Below are positions 36,074-46,182 of a stretch of 64,000 nucleotides of DNA, in pieces. The stretch is from Brachyhypopomus gauderio (taxonomy: Eukaryota; Chordata; Actinopteri; Gymnotiformes; Hypopomidae). The DNA lies in assembly GCF_052324685.1 (NCBI RefSeq), contig NC_135218.1, positions 20,396,197 through 20,460,196 on the forward strand. Reading direction: 5' to 3'. Numbering within the stretch: the stretch's first letter is position 1; every line of letters starts with the position of its first letter. Position numbers and translations under genes: made by a program. The notes beneath the pieces were generated by a model that saw only the letters and a program-made list of their open reading frames with translations, was not told where the DNA came from and made no database searches.

Positions 36074-39000
36074 GGTGGTACGTGGAGGTTTTTCGTTTGA
36101 CAGTTGGTGGTACTTTGTGTAAAAAGTTTGAGAACCACTGACCTATCTAATGTGCGTTCGCGCAATGTCTTGTGCTCGTCTTTGTCTAAAGTTTCGTACC
36201 TGTGTGAGAGTGCCTGTGTGAGAGTGTTTTACACATGATTTTTGTCCACATTAAATGTTTGTTGTTGCACCGTTAGATGCTCGTCGTGCCTCCTCCTTCA
36301 AGCGTCACAGTTGCAAGCTGTGAACAAGTTGTGAATAAATCACTAAACACATCTGGACAGAATACAGAGATATAAATGCACACTACACATTACAAAAAAT
36401 TGTGTTATCTTGGTCCAATACACAATTGATCCCTTGCAGCATTGATGTCTACTAACAAACTAAATAATAACCTCAACAATAACCACTATTTTATATCAGG
36501 GATATTTCTTTCTCACACCGTTTTTTCTTTTTCTTCTTATACATTTTAAACATTTCAGGAAGTTTTGCAACACTTCTTTAAAGTTAGTCTGTCACTTAGT
36601 CTGTTACTTCACTACATCATTGTCAGGTACAAGATCATCAAACTCAGACTGACTTGGGATGGTCCGTTTGTGCATTTAGGAGATGGTCGGTCCTGGTTAA
36701 GCTGCATCCAGCATGCCGTACCACATTTAGACCACACAGATCTATTCTGTGAAAGAATTGTGTCTGACAGCCATTTTTGGGTGTTATGATAATCCCTAGC
36801 CAATACATTCATGATCATTTGCAGTAATCTTGTGTTAACCAACAAGTAATTGAGTTTCATTTTCAGGTATGCTTGTGCAAAAAATATATTTTAGAAAAGC
36901 TCTCCTCAGCCTAATACAAAGATGCAGTGTAGGACTATTCAACTTTCAGTACAGGATTCACAGACTTTGAAATCCACACAGATATGCACTGCACCACTTT
37001 CTTTTTACAAACAGAATCACTGAAGACCCAGTCTGAGTCCACGTTGCACAAAATGTCCTCCTTTTCAAAATATCCTTTTCTTCTAGTCTTTGAAGCTTTG
37101 CCTCCACTTTTGATCAATGAACCAGGTGAGCCATGTGGTAGCCATATTCAGTAGTGGTTAAATGACCAGCATCTTTGTAGGCAATCAGTACTAGAATGAC
37201 AACATGAACCATTGTGGAGATTCATGGTCTCAAAGAGAAAAGGACAGGATAAAGAAGAAACAGGGGATATACTCACTGTAGTAGTGAGCAAGGAAACCTT
37301 GGGCAAAACAGCGTTATGCTCCTTGGGGGTAGAGGGCAGTAGATGCAAAGCCCCACTCATAGCCTTCTTTGTATATGGTGCAGGTGTATATGGTCTTCTT
37401 GCATCTTCTTAATGTAATCTAAGTGCTAAGCAGGCAGATGAGAATGAAACGTAGAGTATGCAGACCCCTTTCTTTCACAAAGGTTGTCCAACTTGATAGA
37501 CAATTAAAATAACTCGGGGCATAAGTCAAAATGTGGAAATCCAGTGCATAGTCCACTGCTGAACGAGAACATTGCTACAACAAGATAAGTTTTCAACTGG
37601 CCTTACCCTCTAAGGGATGATTAATCAGCTGTGAACTGGGCAGTAAAATGTTCATAGTCTCTAGTGAGCTCTCCCTCCTGTCTCCATACTGCTTTTGTCC
37701 ATGAATGCTGTCCCATTCAAAAGTGAAATGATGAATGTAGTGCATGTGGCCTCAGTGGAAGGTGGTTTGTGGGTGAAATGTAATGAGCATTGTAACTAAA
37801 CCCCTTAGAAACTGAGTTTATCTTCATACGTGTCATATAAAGCAATACAAAAGAGAGGGGGAAAGGAAAGGGAACAGGAGCAGAGAGAGTAAAGATCTCA
37901 GGGCTCTTCCCTCGCCAGGTGCAAGAGAAGCAAGGCAGTGTAAGTTCAGTTATGAAGGGGATAAGGGTGGCAAGTTGCTGAGTCTGCCTCAAAAGCTGCT
38001 CTACCATATTCAGAGGGATTCCAGGTACTAGTGATGCTGACCAAAAAAATGTCACCGAGTCACTTGAGTGTCTGATAACAGCCCATAACCAGCTGACTCC
38101 ATAGCTTGGGAACGTAAATCTTCTGTCTCACAACATGAACCCAGATTTAATGTACAACAAAAGTGGCAATCTATAAACAATATAAAAGGCAGGCTAAGGT
38201 CACGCATAGGATTACAGGAGAACCAAACAGACAAGCCTTAAATGAAATAACAGAGAAAACAGCCATAAGTTCAAAACAAGAGCACAGAAACAGAGAAGTC
38301 AAAATGGCTTTGTATCACTAGACAAAGTTGCAAAAGACAAGACAAACACAAGGAGTATACACATGAAGAGCAAAACACGACACGTGATCAATAGAAAAGG
38401 AATTGGGAATAAATAGGAGGATTATGGGGTATGTAGTCCATGAGATACACTAGGAGGGACATGCATGGCATCAACTTTGAACAGAGCCAATAATGAGGCA
38501 TGTGTAATATCCAGTTTAGTTTTTCTCTTTACTGTGTTACTGTGGCAAGTTGCAAACTTCACCTTCACAGTACACAACAAACACAAAGCAACACAAAATG
38601 TGTTAGCTGAGTCCAATACACTAACAGTCATTAATGTCTGCCTGTGATAAAAATGCACTCTGTATCCCAGAATGAATAGAGTTTGTCAGCTATATTTAAC
38701 CTAAATTACCCATCACAAATTGAATCTGATAAACTGGCAACCAGGATATACAGTATGTAACAAAATATTGTGCCAAAGTAATGTCTGAGTTTGAACATAT
38801 CTATACTTATAGATAGCATTTCGGAAAAATTGCCATGTTGTTGTGTCACCCTTGGATTTTATTCTGTTTAAGAACTGTAGTAGTCACTGTAGTAGTGAGA
38901 TCACTGCTGAAAAAAAGCTTACAACTCAGTGCTCATGGCACAAAAATCACATTAGTCAGAGACTGTAAATGCCAAGAGCAGCTATCTTTGGTACGGCACT

Positions 39001-40634
39001 GGAAGGTGCCCAGTTATATCAAACCAGAGATTTTGCTTAAATCTGGACTGTAATCTCCCCCTGGATGATAAGACGTCCTCTAGCCAGCACTAATCTCCTT
39101 GAAAGAAGCTGCAGATTACAAAATCCCCTCAGTTCTTTGTTGGATTAACTCACTGCCTCTCTGATTATATCAGCCATGACACAGGCACTCCCACCACATG
39201 TAGGTTATGGTTAATCCTTGCAAACACTTGCACTTATATACACACACCATCCAGAGATATTTAACAACAGATTGCAGCTATAGGTATGTCAAAAGCTATA
39301 CTAAGTGTGATAAATTACATTGTATGTACACCTGGATTTATGTATGTACACAAGCAACTAGGCTAACAGCACTGAAGATGCCTATATTTTGCCTCTGCTC
39401 CGACACAAAGGCCTGCTTACTTCTAACACACGCTTCTCTGAGCACACACAATGAGCAGACCCATGTTTCTTGATTCAGTTTTACATTTGAAAATATCCTG
39501 AGAATTTTGCTTTGAACAAAGGTGCTTAATTTATTGAAGATTATTATAATCAATATATCCCATTCTTATACAAAATTTCTGCTTCAGTTGAATCATCAAC
39601 TACAGAATGATTTAAACCCTTTTACACACATACACAAGTAAATAGAAAAGATGCAAACAATTTATTAGTGTGAATCAAGAGCAGCAACTACCTAACTATA
39701 GTACCTAACTATACTCCATTACCTCACTTTACTACATTCAAATGAGGTTTTAAAAAACATTCTTGTTTCAGCTGACCAGTGTGCTTGCCACCATAAGTTT
39801 AAGTGTGACACAGAGGTCTAAATATTTGAGAAACAGCCTACTGCACGCTTTTAAAAGGGGCCATTTATCTTCAGTGGAAAGGGGTCACTTTAGTAGAGGA
39901 TTGTAAACATGTGCTTGCACCATCCATGGAAAGCCTTTGGGACATTGAGGGATCAAAAAGCGATATTCTACAAAAAGAATACTTTTAGTAATTTAATGCA
40001 ACTGTTTCAGTAGGAACACTGGGCTACTTGATGCAAGCTATCACTTCTACTGAGTAAATTCTGGTATCTACACCTACCTTTGGTTAAGTGGAGAATCTTT
40101 TCTTTGTTTTTTGTTCATGATAGCCGGTACGCAGTTTGTCAGCTCCGTCCAGTCCGCGTGCAATCCACAACTCCATCCAGTTGAGAAGCGGGAGAAAAGC
40201 CATGACTCCGCTTTCCCTGGACGGTGACAGGTGCATTTTTTCTGCCCTGCTTTACAGTCGCACGGGCGCTCAAGTCGAATGTTTCTTACCAGGTGCCTCC
40301 CAAACGAAGTTCCCCCGGTCTTCTGAATGTGAAGGAAAACGATCACGTCGTTTCCTTTCATGTCAAAATCCACGTGGCGTTCAAGATCCTCGAGTGTAAA
40401 GTTGAATTTCGACTGGAATGTTATTGAACCATCCTCGTCAGTCTCTTGAGCCTCCGTGTCTTGATCAACCTCCGGTGTATGTCTGGACAGCAAAAAACTC
40501 AAACCTGTCGAACTCTGCGCAGTCCGGAATCGGCAAGAGGTACTACCTGCTGGACAGATATACTGATAGCCGATCATCACAAATAAAACGGTCAGAACAG
40601 GAATAAAAAATAGTTTATTGGATTTATCATCCAT
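20212..40634 (-). CDS. hs6st3: Heparan-sulfate 6-O-sulfotransferase 3 type (whole gene, 2 coding exons)
   Basis: Join 40634-40078 and 20953-20212 on the minus strand: 1299 nt, 432 codons plus stop (human HS6ST3 about 471). Known role: Golgi type II membrane enzyme that moves sulfate from PAPS to the 6-OH of glucosamine in heparan sulfate, tuning FGF and other ligand binding. Visible: short cytosolic MDDKSNK, signal-anchor about residues 8-27, a divergent stem, the PAPS 5'-phosphosulfate loop HIQKTGGTSFGRH (102-114), CKAGQKKCTCHRPGK, WLFSRFSTGWSCGLHADW, the 3'-phosphate motif RDPVSRYLSEW (195-205), and ADLSLVGCYNLS. The start MDDKSNKLFFIPVLTVLF and end EDYSGQVVRW resemble HS6ST3 more than HS6ST1 or 2. 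Shorter stem than human; very basic Arg/Glu-rich C-terminal region. The intron is 19.1 kb. Teleost a/b paralogue not resolvable. Confidence 0.94.
20954..21589. other. hs6st3 intron 1, unannotated part
   Basis: AT-rich intron sequence; nothing recognised. Confidence 0.5.
21590..22904 (+). mobile_element. L2-like LINE fragment: endonuclease and reverse-transcriptase parts
   Basis: The frame at 21616-21888 encodes VYRPPRYNADFVDVFSDLLS, then AGDFYTYIDSPKD and ITHCHGHTLDLVIS, the APE-type endonuclease of L2-type LINEs. Degraded reverse-transcriptase sequence follows to about 22904 and resumes at 23173. Many stops and frameshifts. Confidence 0.82.
22905..23172 (-). mobile_element. LTR-like insertion inside the LINE
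   Basis: In minus orientation it begins GTCATGGTACAGCCCCTGAC, the same start as other LTRs here (35101, 47909, 49499). It splits the LINE reverse-transcriptase sequence. Exact ends and a target duplication could not be fixed. Confidence 0.6.
23173..23232 (+). mobile_element. Continuation of the interrupted LINE (LDLSAAFDTVD)
   Basis: Encodes a LLLDLSAAFDTVD-like reverse-transcriptase motif that follows on from the sequence before 22905, across the LTR-like insertion. Confidence 0.75.
23465..24333. mobile_element. Second MITE copy, inverted and split by a LINE tail
   Basis: The ends match the MITE at 4541-4887 (right end CTATTTCGAACACAGCC). The two halves, 23465-23682 and 24219-24333, match that copy in reverse orientation; the middle is a LINE 3' end. 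Confidence 0.85.
23683..24218 (+). mobile_element. L2-like LINE 3' end with 7-bp target duplication
   Basis: Full version of the shared 3' UTR: TCTGCCTTTTTTAGCTAGGC start, GGTCATGGTGACCGGTGTCG middle, a poly-C run (24016-24037) and (TTGA)n end. It is flanked by TAGTATG at 23676-23682 and 24219-24225. Confidence 0.85.
24349..24417. repeat. 25-bp near-perfect inverted repeat
   Basis: 24349-24373 pairs with 24393-24417 (24 of 25 bases), with a 19-nt spacer, 15 bp beyond the end of the MITE. No known element recognised. Confidence 0.75.
24418..26879. other. hs6st3 intron, unannotated
   Basis: AT-rich intron with no identified gene. 24420-24910 is less AT-rich, with TTTAATAAACTTCCC near its end (24820-24834), suggestive of an old retroelement terminus, but no borders were found. 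Confidence 0.4.
26880..28135 (+). mobile_element. L2-like LINE fragment with 3' UTR
   Basis: Reverse-transcriptase end: YDTQLYISAKSDD, SLNFLQLNDDKTGVLLLG, SRLDYCNSLLSGCS, and the frame 27498-27743 TYKALHRLAPDYLQELISYY. Followed from 27899 by the same 3' UTR as at 23683. A run of about 21 G interrupts the frame at 27633-27653. Inactive. Confidence 0.85.
28780..28930 (-). mobile_element. Partial LTR related to the solo LTR at 48503
   Basis: Shares GAGAGGGGCATAGCCCTACG and the terminal TGACA with the LTR at 48503-49050, plus GGCGTGGCAGA and the CCGGAGTGA motif. Truncated; no target duplication found. Confidence 0.65.
29340..29586 (-). mobile_element. Solo LTR (247 bp) with 5-bp target duplication
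   Basis: TG...CA termini (TGTGACAGAAG at the left, GGTACGGAGGCC-type sequence inverted at the right, ending ATGACA). CGAAC occurs on both sides (29335-29339, 29587-29591). No internal coding region. Confidence 0.82.
29587..32541. other. hs6st3 intron, unannotated
   Basis: AT-rich intron DNA. The only repeat seen is a SINE/LINE-like tail at about 29715-29770 (GTAAGTCACTTGGATAAGAG). Frames of up to 156 codons (30136-30606, minus) show no family resemblance and lack splice context. Confidence 0.4.
32542..32625. repeat. (GT)n microsatellite
   Basis: About 84 bp of uninterrupted GT repeat within the hs6st3 intron. Confidence 0.97.
32626..35095. other. hs6st3 intron, unannotated
   Basis: No gene recognised. 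A CA-rich, degenerate tract lies at 33480-33700. Confidence 0.4.
35270..36140 (+). mobile_element. hAT element with perfect 8-bp target duplication
   Basis: CAGTGGTTCTCAAACT at the left and AGTTTGAGAACCACTG at the right are exact inverted repeats. ACCTATCT flanks both sides (35262-35269, 36141-36148). The 871-bp element contains a transposase fragment, a poly-T run and a poly-G run (36053-36075); it is non-autonomous. Confidence 0.95.
35431..35769 (+). pseudogene. hAT transposase fragment (ZBED/FAM200-like)
   Basis: A 112-codon frame with MANNVRQTLTERIKMSKCFS and LQLDESIDVADLANLLVSVR, the hAT core just around the first catalytic aspartate (LDES). The BED finger, the rest of the RNase H-like fold and the dimerisation domain are absent, so no active transposase. 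Confidence 0.85.
36315..40077. other. hs6st3 intron, 5' part, unannotated
   Basis: No exon, RNA gene or clear repeat border found. Frames up to 112 codons look random. Confidence 0.4.
40078..40634 (-). CDS. hs6st3: hs6st3 coding exon 1
   Basis: ATG at 40634; membrane anchor, stem and PAPS loop, ending NQ-R across the donor AAG|GTAGGT in phase 2. Confidence 0.95.
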
Positions 40635-43600
40635 TGTAAAATCAAATAGAAGACTATGCCATTTGCGATTCTCAGTTCACTGCGATAGTCGCCGTGGAGG
40701 ATTACACTGATAGCACAACATATCGACGTCGAGCTGTTGGTTCACTGTAAAATTATTCCATTCAAATAAATGACGGACACTCTTCATTATGCGACGCTGA
40801 ACAAGTTTGGCTACCCATGCTTAAATCTATATAAAGCTAATTGCATATTTTTGTCAGTAGTTGAAAAAAAACACATATTACATCAAATTGAAGCCTGCAT
40901 ACGAGAGAGTCTTTATTATAATTAGCTAATATTCATTAATTCTAACTTTGAAATTACTTCTTCCAAAGGACAAGACTGAAAGCGCTTTACAACAAACAGT
41001 TCCCACTCTCTGGCGTCCATCCAAGAAACGCATACTCCGGCTTCTGTTGACAGATATTTTTATCGTCCAGTCCTTTCCCCATTTAGTTAATGTTTCCTTT
41101 CGAATGTGGAACTTCGTGATGGAAAACCTTCACAGCAGGCGAGGACGGCCAAGCGCACTAAAGTCCTGCAGCGATAGAGCGAGTCCCAATTTAAATACCA
41201 GCACAACGGAAAGGCTATTTAAAGCTCTATAAGCAGTTTATCAGATCGTATATACTTATTTGAGAATTATGTATTTGCTGTTAAACACCCCGTTTCAGCG
41301 CACGATTTTATGGAAAAAAGTTTAAAGCGTTCATGCATAGCCTACTTCATCTGCAGAAAAGCGAGGAAGCGTTGCAGTCCCAGCTATCAAGACGGAAATT
41401 GGAACCAAACGTAGCACGAGCCTGAGTAATTATCCAATCACAATAGAGATAAACAGAATTGTTGATTAATGCAAAAACATTACGACCTACTTCAGCCGAT
41501 TCAAACAATGTAATAGCCTACCCGTTGATTTAACAAAATAGTTATGGACGGCTACTGTTACCGAGGGAGTTGCGACGTATTTTACTTTGCAGTGAATGAC
41601 TTAAAAAGTCAGAACACCATGTAGAATGTGCATATAGCCTAATGTAAGCTGTTTTATTTCGATAGAATTATAAAGTTTAACGTTATATAAAGGTTTAGTG
41701 TACGTTCCAAAAGACCAATTGATGCGTGCTTTTACGTCTTCAATAACTGGTATTTAAACATACGTGTTTCATGCGAGTTTTAACATTTTTTCTTTCCAGC
41801 TTTTTTATCCTGTACTCTGAAGGGTTCACCACATATAGTTCCACTTTGGAGATGTCGTAGTGTCCAGTGATTGGGAATATATATATATAATCAAATAGTC
41901 TAAACACTATACTTGATCAAAATCTGGTAACGTACACTCACCACAAAATTGGCGATTTTTCAGCACTAAGGACAGTTCACAACAGGCTTTAATCATAGTC
42001 TGTGCTGTACACTTACGAGAGTAACGCCAATGCCAACGTAGACCTGCAAATTGTCATATTTAAAAGAAAATAAGTCGTTCGCAGTAGCTTTGCTATCTGT
42101 AGTGGATTGTAGCAACAGAACAGGTGTATTTTTCCTTTGCCCCCACTTATGAAGGTACATACAGTGAAAAGAGCACGAGATTGAGGTTATTTCCCCTGTT
42201 TTTCAGTTGAAGTGAAATAATGAGGTAGGATGACTAAAGTTCCTGCATTTCGCCCACAGACACGTCCCAACGCACCCTCCCCAGTAAAAGAAGGCATAGG
42301 GGCTTTTATATATCACAGGCTCTTTGTCTGCTCACATGCGTGACAGAATGAGAATCGGAGCAAAAGAGATTCACAAATAACATAATAAAGTTTCACTTTG
42401 TACCTAAGGCAGGTTTTACGAAAGAAAAATGGATTGCATGTATGTTTCAGATCCTCTATTCCTGTGTGTATCTAATGTCACATAAATCTCATATAAAAAA
42501 ACATCTAAGATTTGCATGACCCAATTAAATGTAATTTATTGGCAGTCTATTCTATTCTACAAAATTTTTTCCACTGCACTCTGTGTTGTGAATTTCTTCT
42601 TCTCTGTTCAAATCACATCATCACGTTCATAATTATAGCTCCCTAGTGACAGATTTAAAAGGCAGAAATGCATTGCAATATGCAGTGAGAGACATCCATG
42701 ACAGTCCAATGATAAACTGACTCTACAGCAATGCCTGAGAATGCATGCAAACACTCATCTTTAGAAACCAGAAGTTACGAATGAGTCTTTCTGCTAATTG
42801 GATTGTTTATTTTATTTACAGCAATGCAAGTAATTAAAAGAGTAAATAAACACAAGTGCCGTGGTGACATGATAAATGCAATTAATCTGGAACAGTTTAC
42901 GAAACAGCACAGCAGGTGTTCACTGATGTACTCTGTGAAGACATATATGGGACGATAGGATTTTTTGAGATAGGAAAAGTGAAATTTGAGAGCATTTCCT
43001 TAACACACCTCTGCCTCGCTCTCTATGTATGTATGTATGTCTGTTTGTGTGCATTTGTGCATGTGTGTGTGCGTGTATGCTATATGCTATATATATATGC
43101 TATAATGAGATCTTATTATCTATTATCTTATTATCATTGTCAATGTTGTAGCCTCCTGCTACAGCTAGCCCCTGAAACTCTGGGTTTGTGAAGTGATTGT
43201 GAACAATGTCTGTTTGGCTGAGATGCTGTATATTAAATGTGGGTGTTTGACCAAAGGCCTCCGTGCCTCTGCAGAGAGAGTTAAGGAGAATGTAAGGGAC
43301 ACTGAGTCACTGAGGAAAACGTTGTGCCTTTTGCTATGGCAAAAGTCCTAACATTTTGTGTGAAGTAAAAAATGATGAGACAGAGTTGCCTCTTACCATG
43401 AACATTGATGAGGCATGAATAAGTTTTTATGAAAAGACTGGTCTTTTTGGTTATTTCCATAAGTGTAGTGGTAGTCAGCCACTCTGCAGACCTATGAAAG
43501 TCTGTAAGGAGTCCCCAGACCTATGGTCATCTGTAAGGAATCCTGGGGATGTCTGTAAGGAATCAATAATCCATACATGAAGTTTTACTAATGCTCTAGC

Positions 43601-43708
43601 CCCTGGCCTAGTTTCTGCTTTCCTGCTCCTGAGAGGGAGCAGAAAGAGATAGAACAAGAGAAGGTTGGACAAGGCCCAAGGCATAGAATACTTCATCTTA
43701 TATTATAA
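40635..43708. other. Upstream flank of hs6st3
   Basis: Probable 5' UTR and promoter region for hs6st3, not resolvable by eye. Contains a TA-rich run at 41876-41890 and a short (TATG)n at 43026-43040. No gene recognised. Confidence 0.4.
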
Positions 43709-43850
43709 AACTAGGGAGTTTTTCCTTGCCACTGTCGCCCTTGGCTTGCTCACTGGGGGCTAGGACTCGGCACTTGTAAAGCTGCTTTGTGACAACAACT
43801 GTTGTAAAAAGCGCTATATAAATAAAATTTGATTGATTGATTGATTGATA
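43709..43850 (+). mobile_element. L2-like LINE 3' tail
   Basis: Last about 140 bp of the shared 3' UTR: AACTAGGGAGTTTTTCCTTG, GCTGCTTTGTGACAACAACT and four TTGA repeats; nearly identical to 24080-24218. Confidence 0.85.
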
Positions 43851-43974
43851 TTCTGCTCTCTTACACACAACACTCAGACACATACACACCCCTCTATTAT
43901 TTTTTTTGCTCTATAATTTTTTTTAGGCAAATGTTCTGTAACATCTGGTTGTAACTATGCCCATGTCCTTGTTG

Positions 43975-44165
43975 AACATACAAGAAGTACCTTTATTAAT
44001 CCCCTTAGGGAAATTCCTCTCTGCATCTAACCCACCTGGAGTGCACACACATACCCAGAGCAGTGGGCAGCTACCATCACCAGGATCCAGGGACCCACTG
44101 AGGGGTTATGTGCCTTGCTCAAGTGCACTTCAGCCAAGGTTACTACTGGTCATGGAGCTTGAACT
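43975..44165 (+). mobile_element. Interspersed repeat fragment, class uncertain
   Basis: The CCTTTATTAATCCCCTTAGG and CCCAGAGCAGTGGGCAGC segments resemble a dispersed fish repeat that I cannot name with confidence. Confidence 0.4.
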
Positions 44166-44381
44166 GTACCCTAACCTACCCTTGTATTTAGGAAAATACA
44201 GAAGATTTTTATTGGACAATCTTAGTTGTAAATATCGCTGTAAAAACAATAACATTTAAAACTTCATACGCTTGCAAGAATTACAGGAGTAATTTACCAC
44301 ACAGATATAGTCTCAGTAGCACAAGTGAATACATTCAGAATATAAGGACATTGCATTCTGCAGCTCACAGCAAAGTCTCAC

Positions 44382-44876
44382 TGTCACAAATGGTTTCACT
44401 CCTTCTGTCAGTCCTGTCCATGTATTCTGTTTAGTCACTTCCAGATCCGTTTCTCAGTTAGTCCTGTTCATGTATTCTGTTTAGTCACTTCCAGATCCGT
44501 TCCTCAGTTAGTCCTGTCCATGTATTCCGTTGTCCCTCATGTTCTTGTCCTGTCTATCCTTCCCCCTGCTTTGCTCTCAGGTGTTTCTGGTTTTACTTTT
44601 GATTTGTTTGATACCTATGCTCCCTGTGTTTCAGTCAATGTGTTATGCACTATACTTGTGTTAGATTCCCTGTGGGTAGTGATTGTGTTAGTAATCCCTG
44701 GTGTATTGTATTCCTGGTCTGTGAGTTACCTGTCTGGTTATTGGTTTCTTGTTTTGTTGTTCTTTGTTTGTATTAGTTTTGTCCCGTCGTTCTTGTACCC
44801 TCCATGTCAGCACCCCAGTTATTAAACCCTGCTCTCCTCAGCACTTGTGTCCGCCTCTTAGCTCCCCAACGTTACA
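44382..44876 (+). mobile_element. Solo LTR (495 bp) with 5-bp target duplication
   Basis: TGTCACAAAT start, CCCCAACGTTACA end; CTCAC on both sides (44377-44381, 44877-44881). ATTAAA near 44821 is a plausible LTR poly(A) signal. Contains a 50-bp tandem duplication. Confidence 0.85.
44410..44530 (+). repeat. 50-bp tandem repeat inside the LTR
   Basis: Units 44410-44459 and 44460-44509 are nearly identical, with a partial third from 44510 (AGTCCTGTCCATGTATTC). Confidence 0.9.
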
Positions 44877-44881
44877 CTCAC

Positions 44882-46126
44882 ACTATACTGCATTGCAAAT
44901 CCTTCACACAAGTGAACACAACACAATCACACCACAATTCGAGTAGGATCCCAAACTCCACACAATTAGTGAGCGTCAAGATCAAATATCCGAGCGTAAT
45001 CTACACATTACTAAAAAAAGACCCCGGCGAATAAAACGTTTAAAGTCAGACAACCAAATTAAATCAATTTGAACTCAAGCTGGAGGAACACTTTAAAAAC
45101 ACTATGACACACTTAACATTGAGCAGCAATAACACAGATAGTCTATAAAACCTGAAAAGGGTAATTCTGAAAAAAAGAGTACAAGAGAAATGAAGCTGGA
45201 AACCCAGTCATTGCATGGATCAACTTTATTGAGGGGAGGAGTGTGACTCAAAAAACAGGCTTTAATCTAAAATCAACATAATGGGCCTGCACTAAAAGTA
45301 CAACCAGTATCAGTCACGAACTACGCTGACGTCCAGTCAAGCGTGCCCCGTCTGCATATCTTCCAACTCTGTGTGGTCACAATGTGTACATCACAGCTGT
45401 CATGACATGCACCAAAACAGCGGTTCCAAACAGCATACGCTACTGGAGCTCAGGGCGTCTCGTTGGTACCTGTCCCTACTGGTACCTTCAAATGACAAAT
45501 GTTCAATGAAAACAGCAAAGTACTTCCAAATCCTGTCCCTACACTGTTGCGATAGCATCACCAGAATGAGTCAAGCTCCCCTAAGGACCCCAGGACATCC
45601 ATACAAATGTCGAAGCCACCATACCCCAGCTGACTCAGTAGTCTCTGTCCCAATTTGCACAAGGTCCCCATAAAAATACAAAGACCCTATATCAGAGTTA
45701 CAACTAATTATGAAATAAAAGCTGTCAATTGCACAAAGAATAAAATTTTCATTTAATTTATTGTTGTATTCATGTTAATTTTAGAGTAACAGCTGAAGCT
45801 ACAGTGTGCAGTAATGGTTTCCATGAACAGCATGAGGGTCAGGAGCCAGGCAGCAGGCTGATCCTTCAGTGTAGCATCTCACCATGCACTGTTTACTTAC
45901 AGCTCAGTAATGTGCCATGATGCACTTCGACTGCCAGTGGTTTTTATAGAGCTATCCATTGAGACAGTACCATGAGAAATAGCCCTCCAAAGACAACTGA
46001 GTCAGCGCCTCTCACGGTCACAGATACAGTATATACAACCCAAAGGTGGCAGAGATTCTGGGAAAATTTAATTTAGGGCTCCCTGCAACCCCATCCTCCA
46101 AATACTTGTGCATGCACGCACACACG

Positions 46127-46130
<4 letters not shown>
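44882..46130. other. Intergenic, unannotated
   Basis: Nothing identified; frames up to 100 codons are not convincing. Confidence 0.4.

Positions 46131-46180
<50 letters not shown>
46131..46180. repeat. (CA)n microsatellite
   Basis: About 50 bp of CA repeat, preceded by an interrupted CA-rich tract. Confidence 0.97.

Positions 46181-46182
<2 letters not shown>

Larger units (their letters stand above)
35101..36309 (+). mobile_element. Solo LTR interrupted by a hAT element
   Basis: Starts TGTCACGGTCACAGTCCCGG and ends CCTTCAAGCGTCACA, flanked by GTTGC at 35096-35100 and 36310-36314. Removing the hAT insertion leaves about 330 bp, the length of the related LTRs at 47909 and 49180. An ATTAAA lies near the 3' end. 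Confidence 0.85.
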
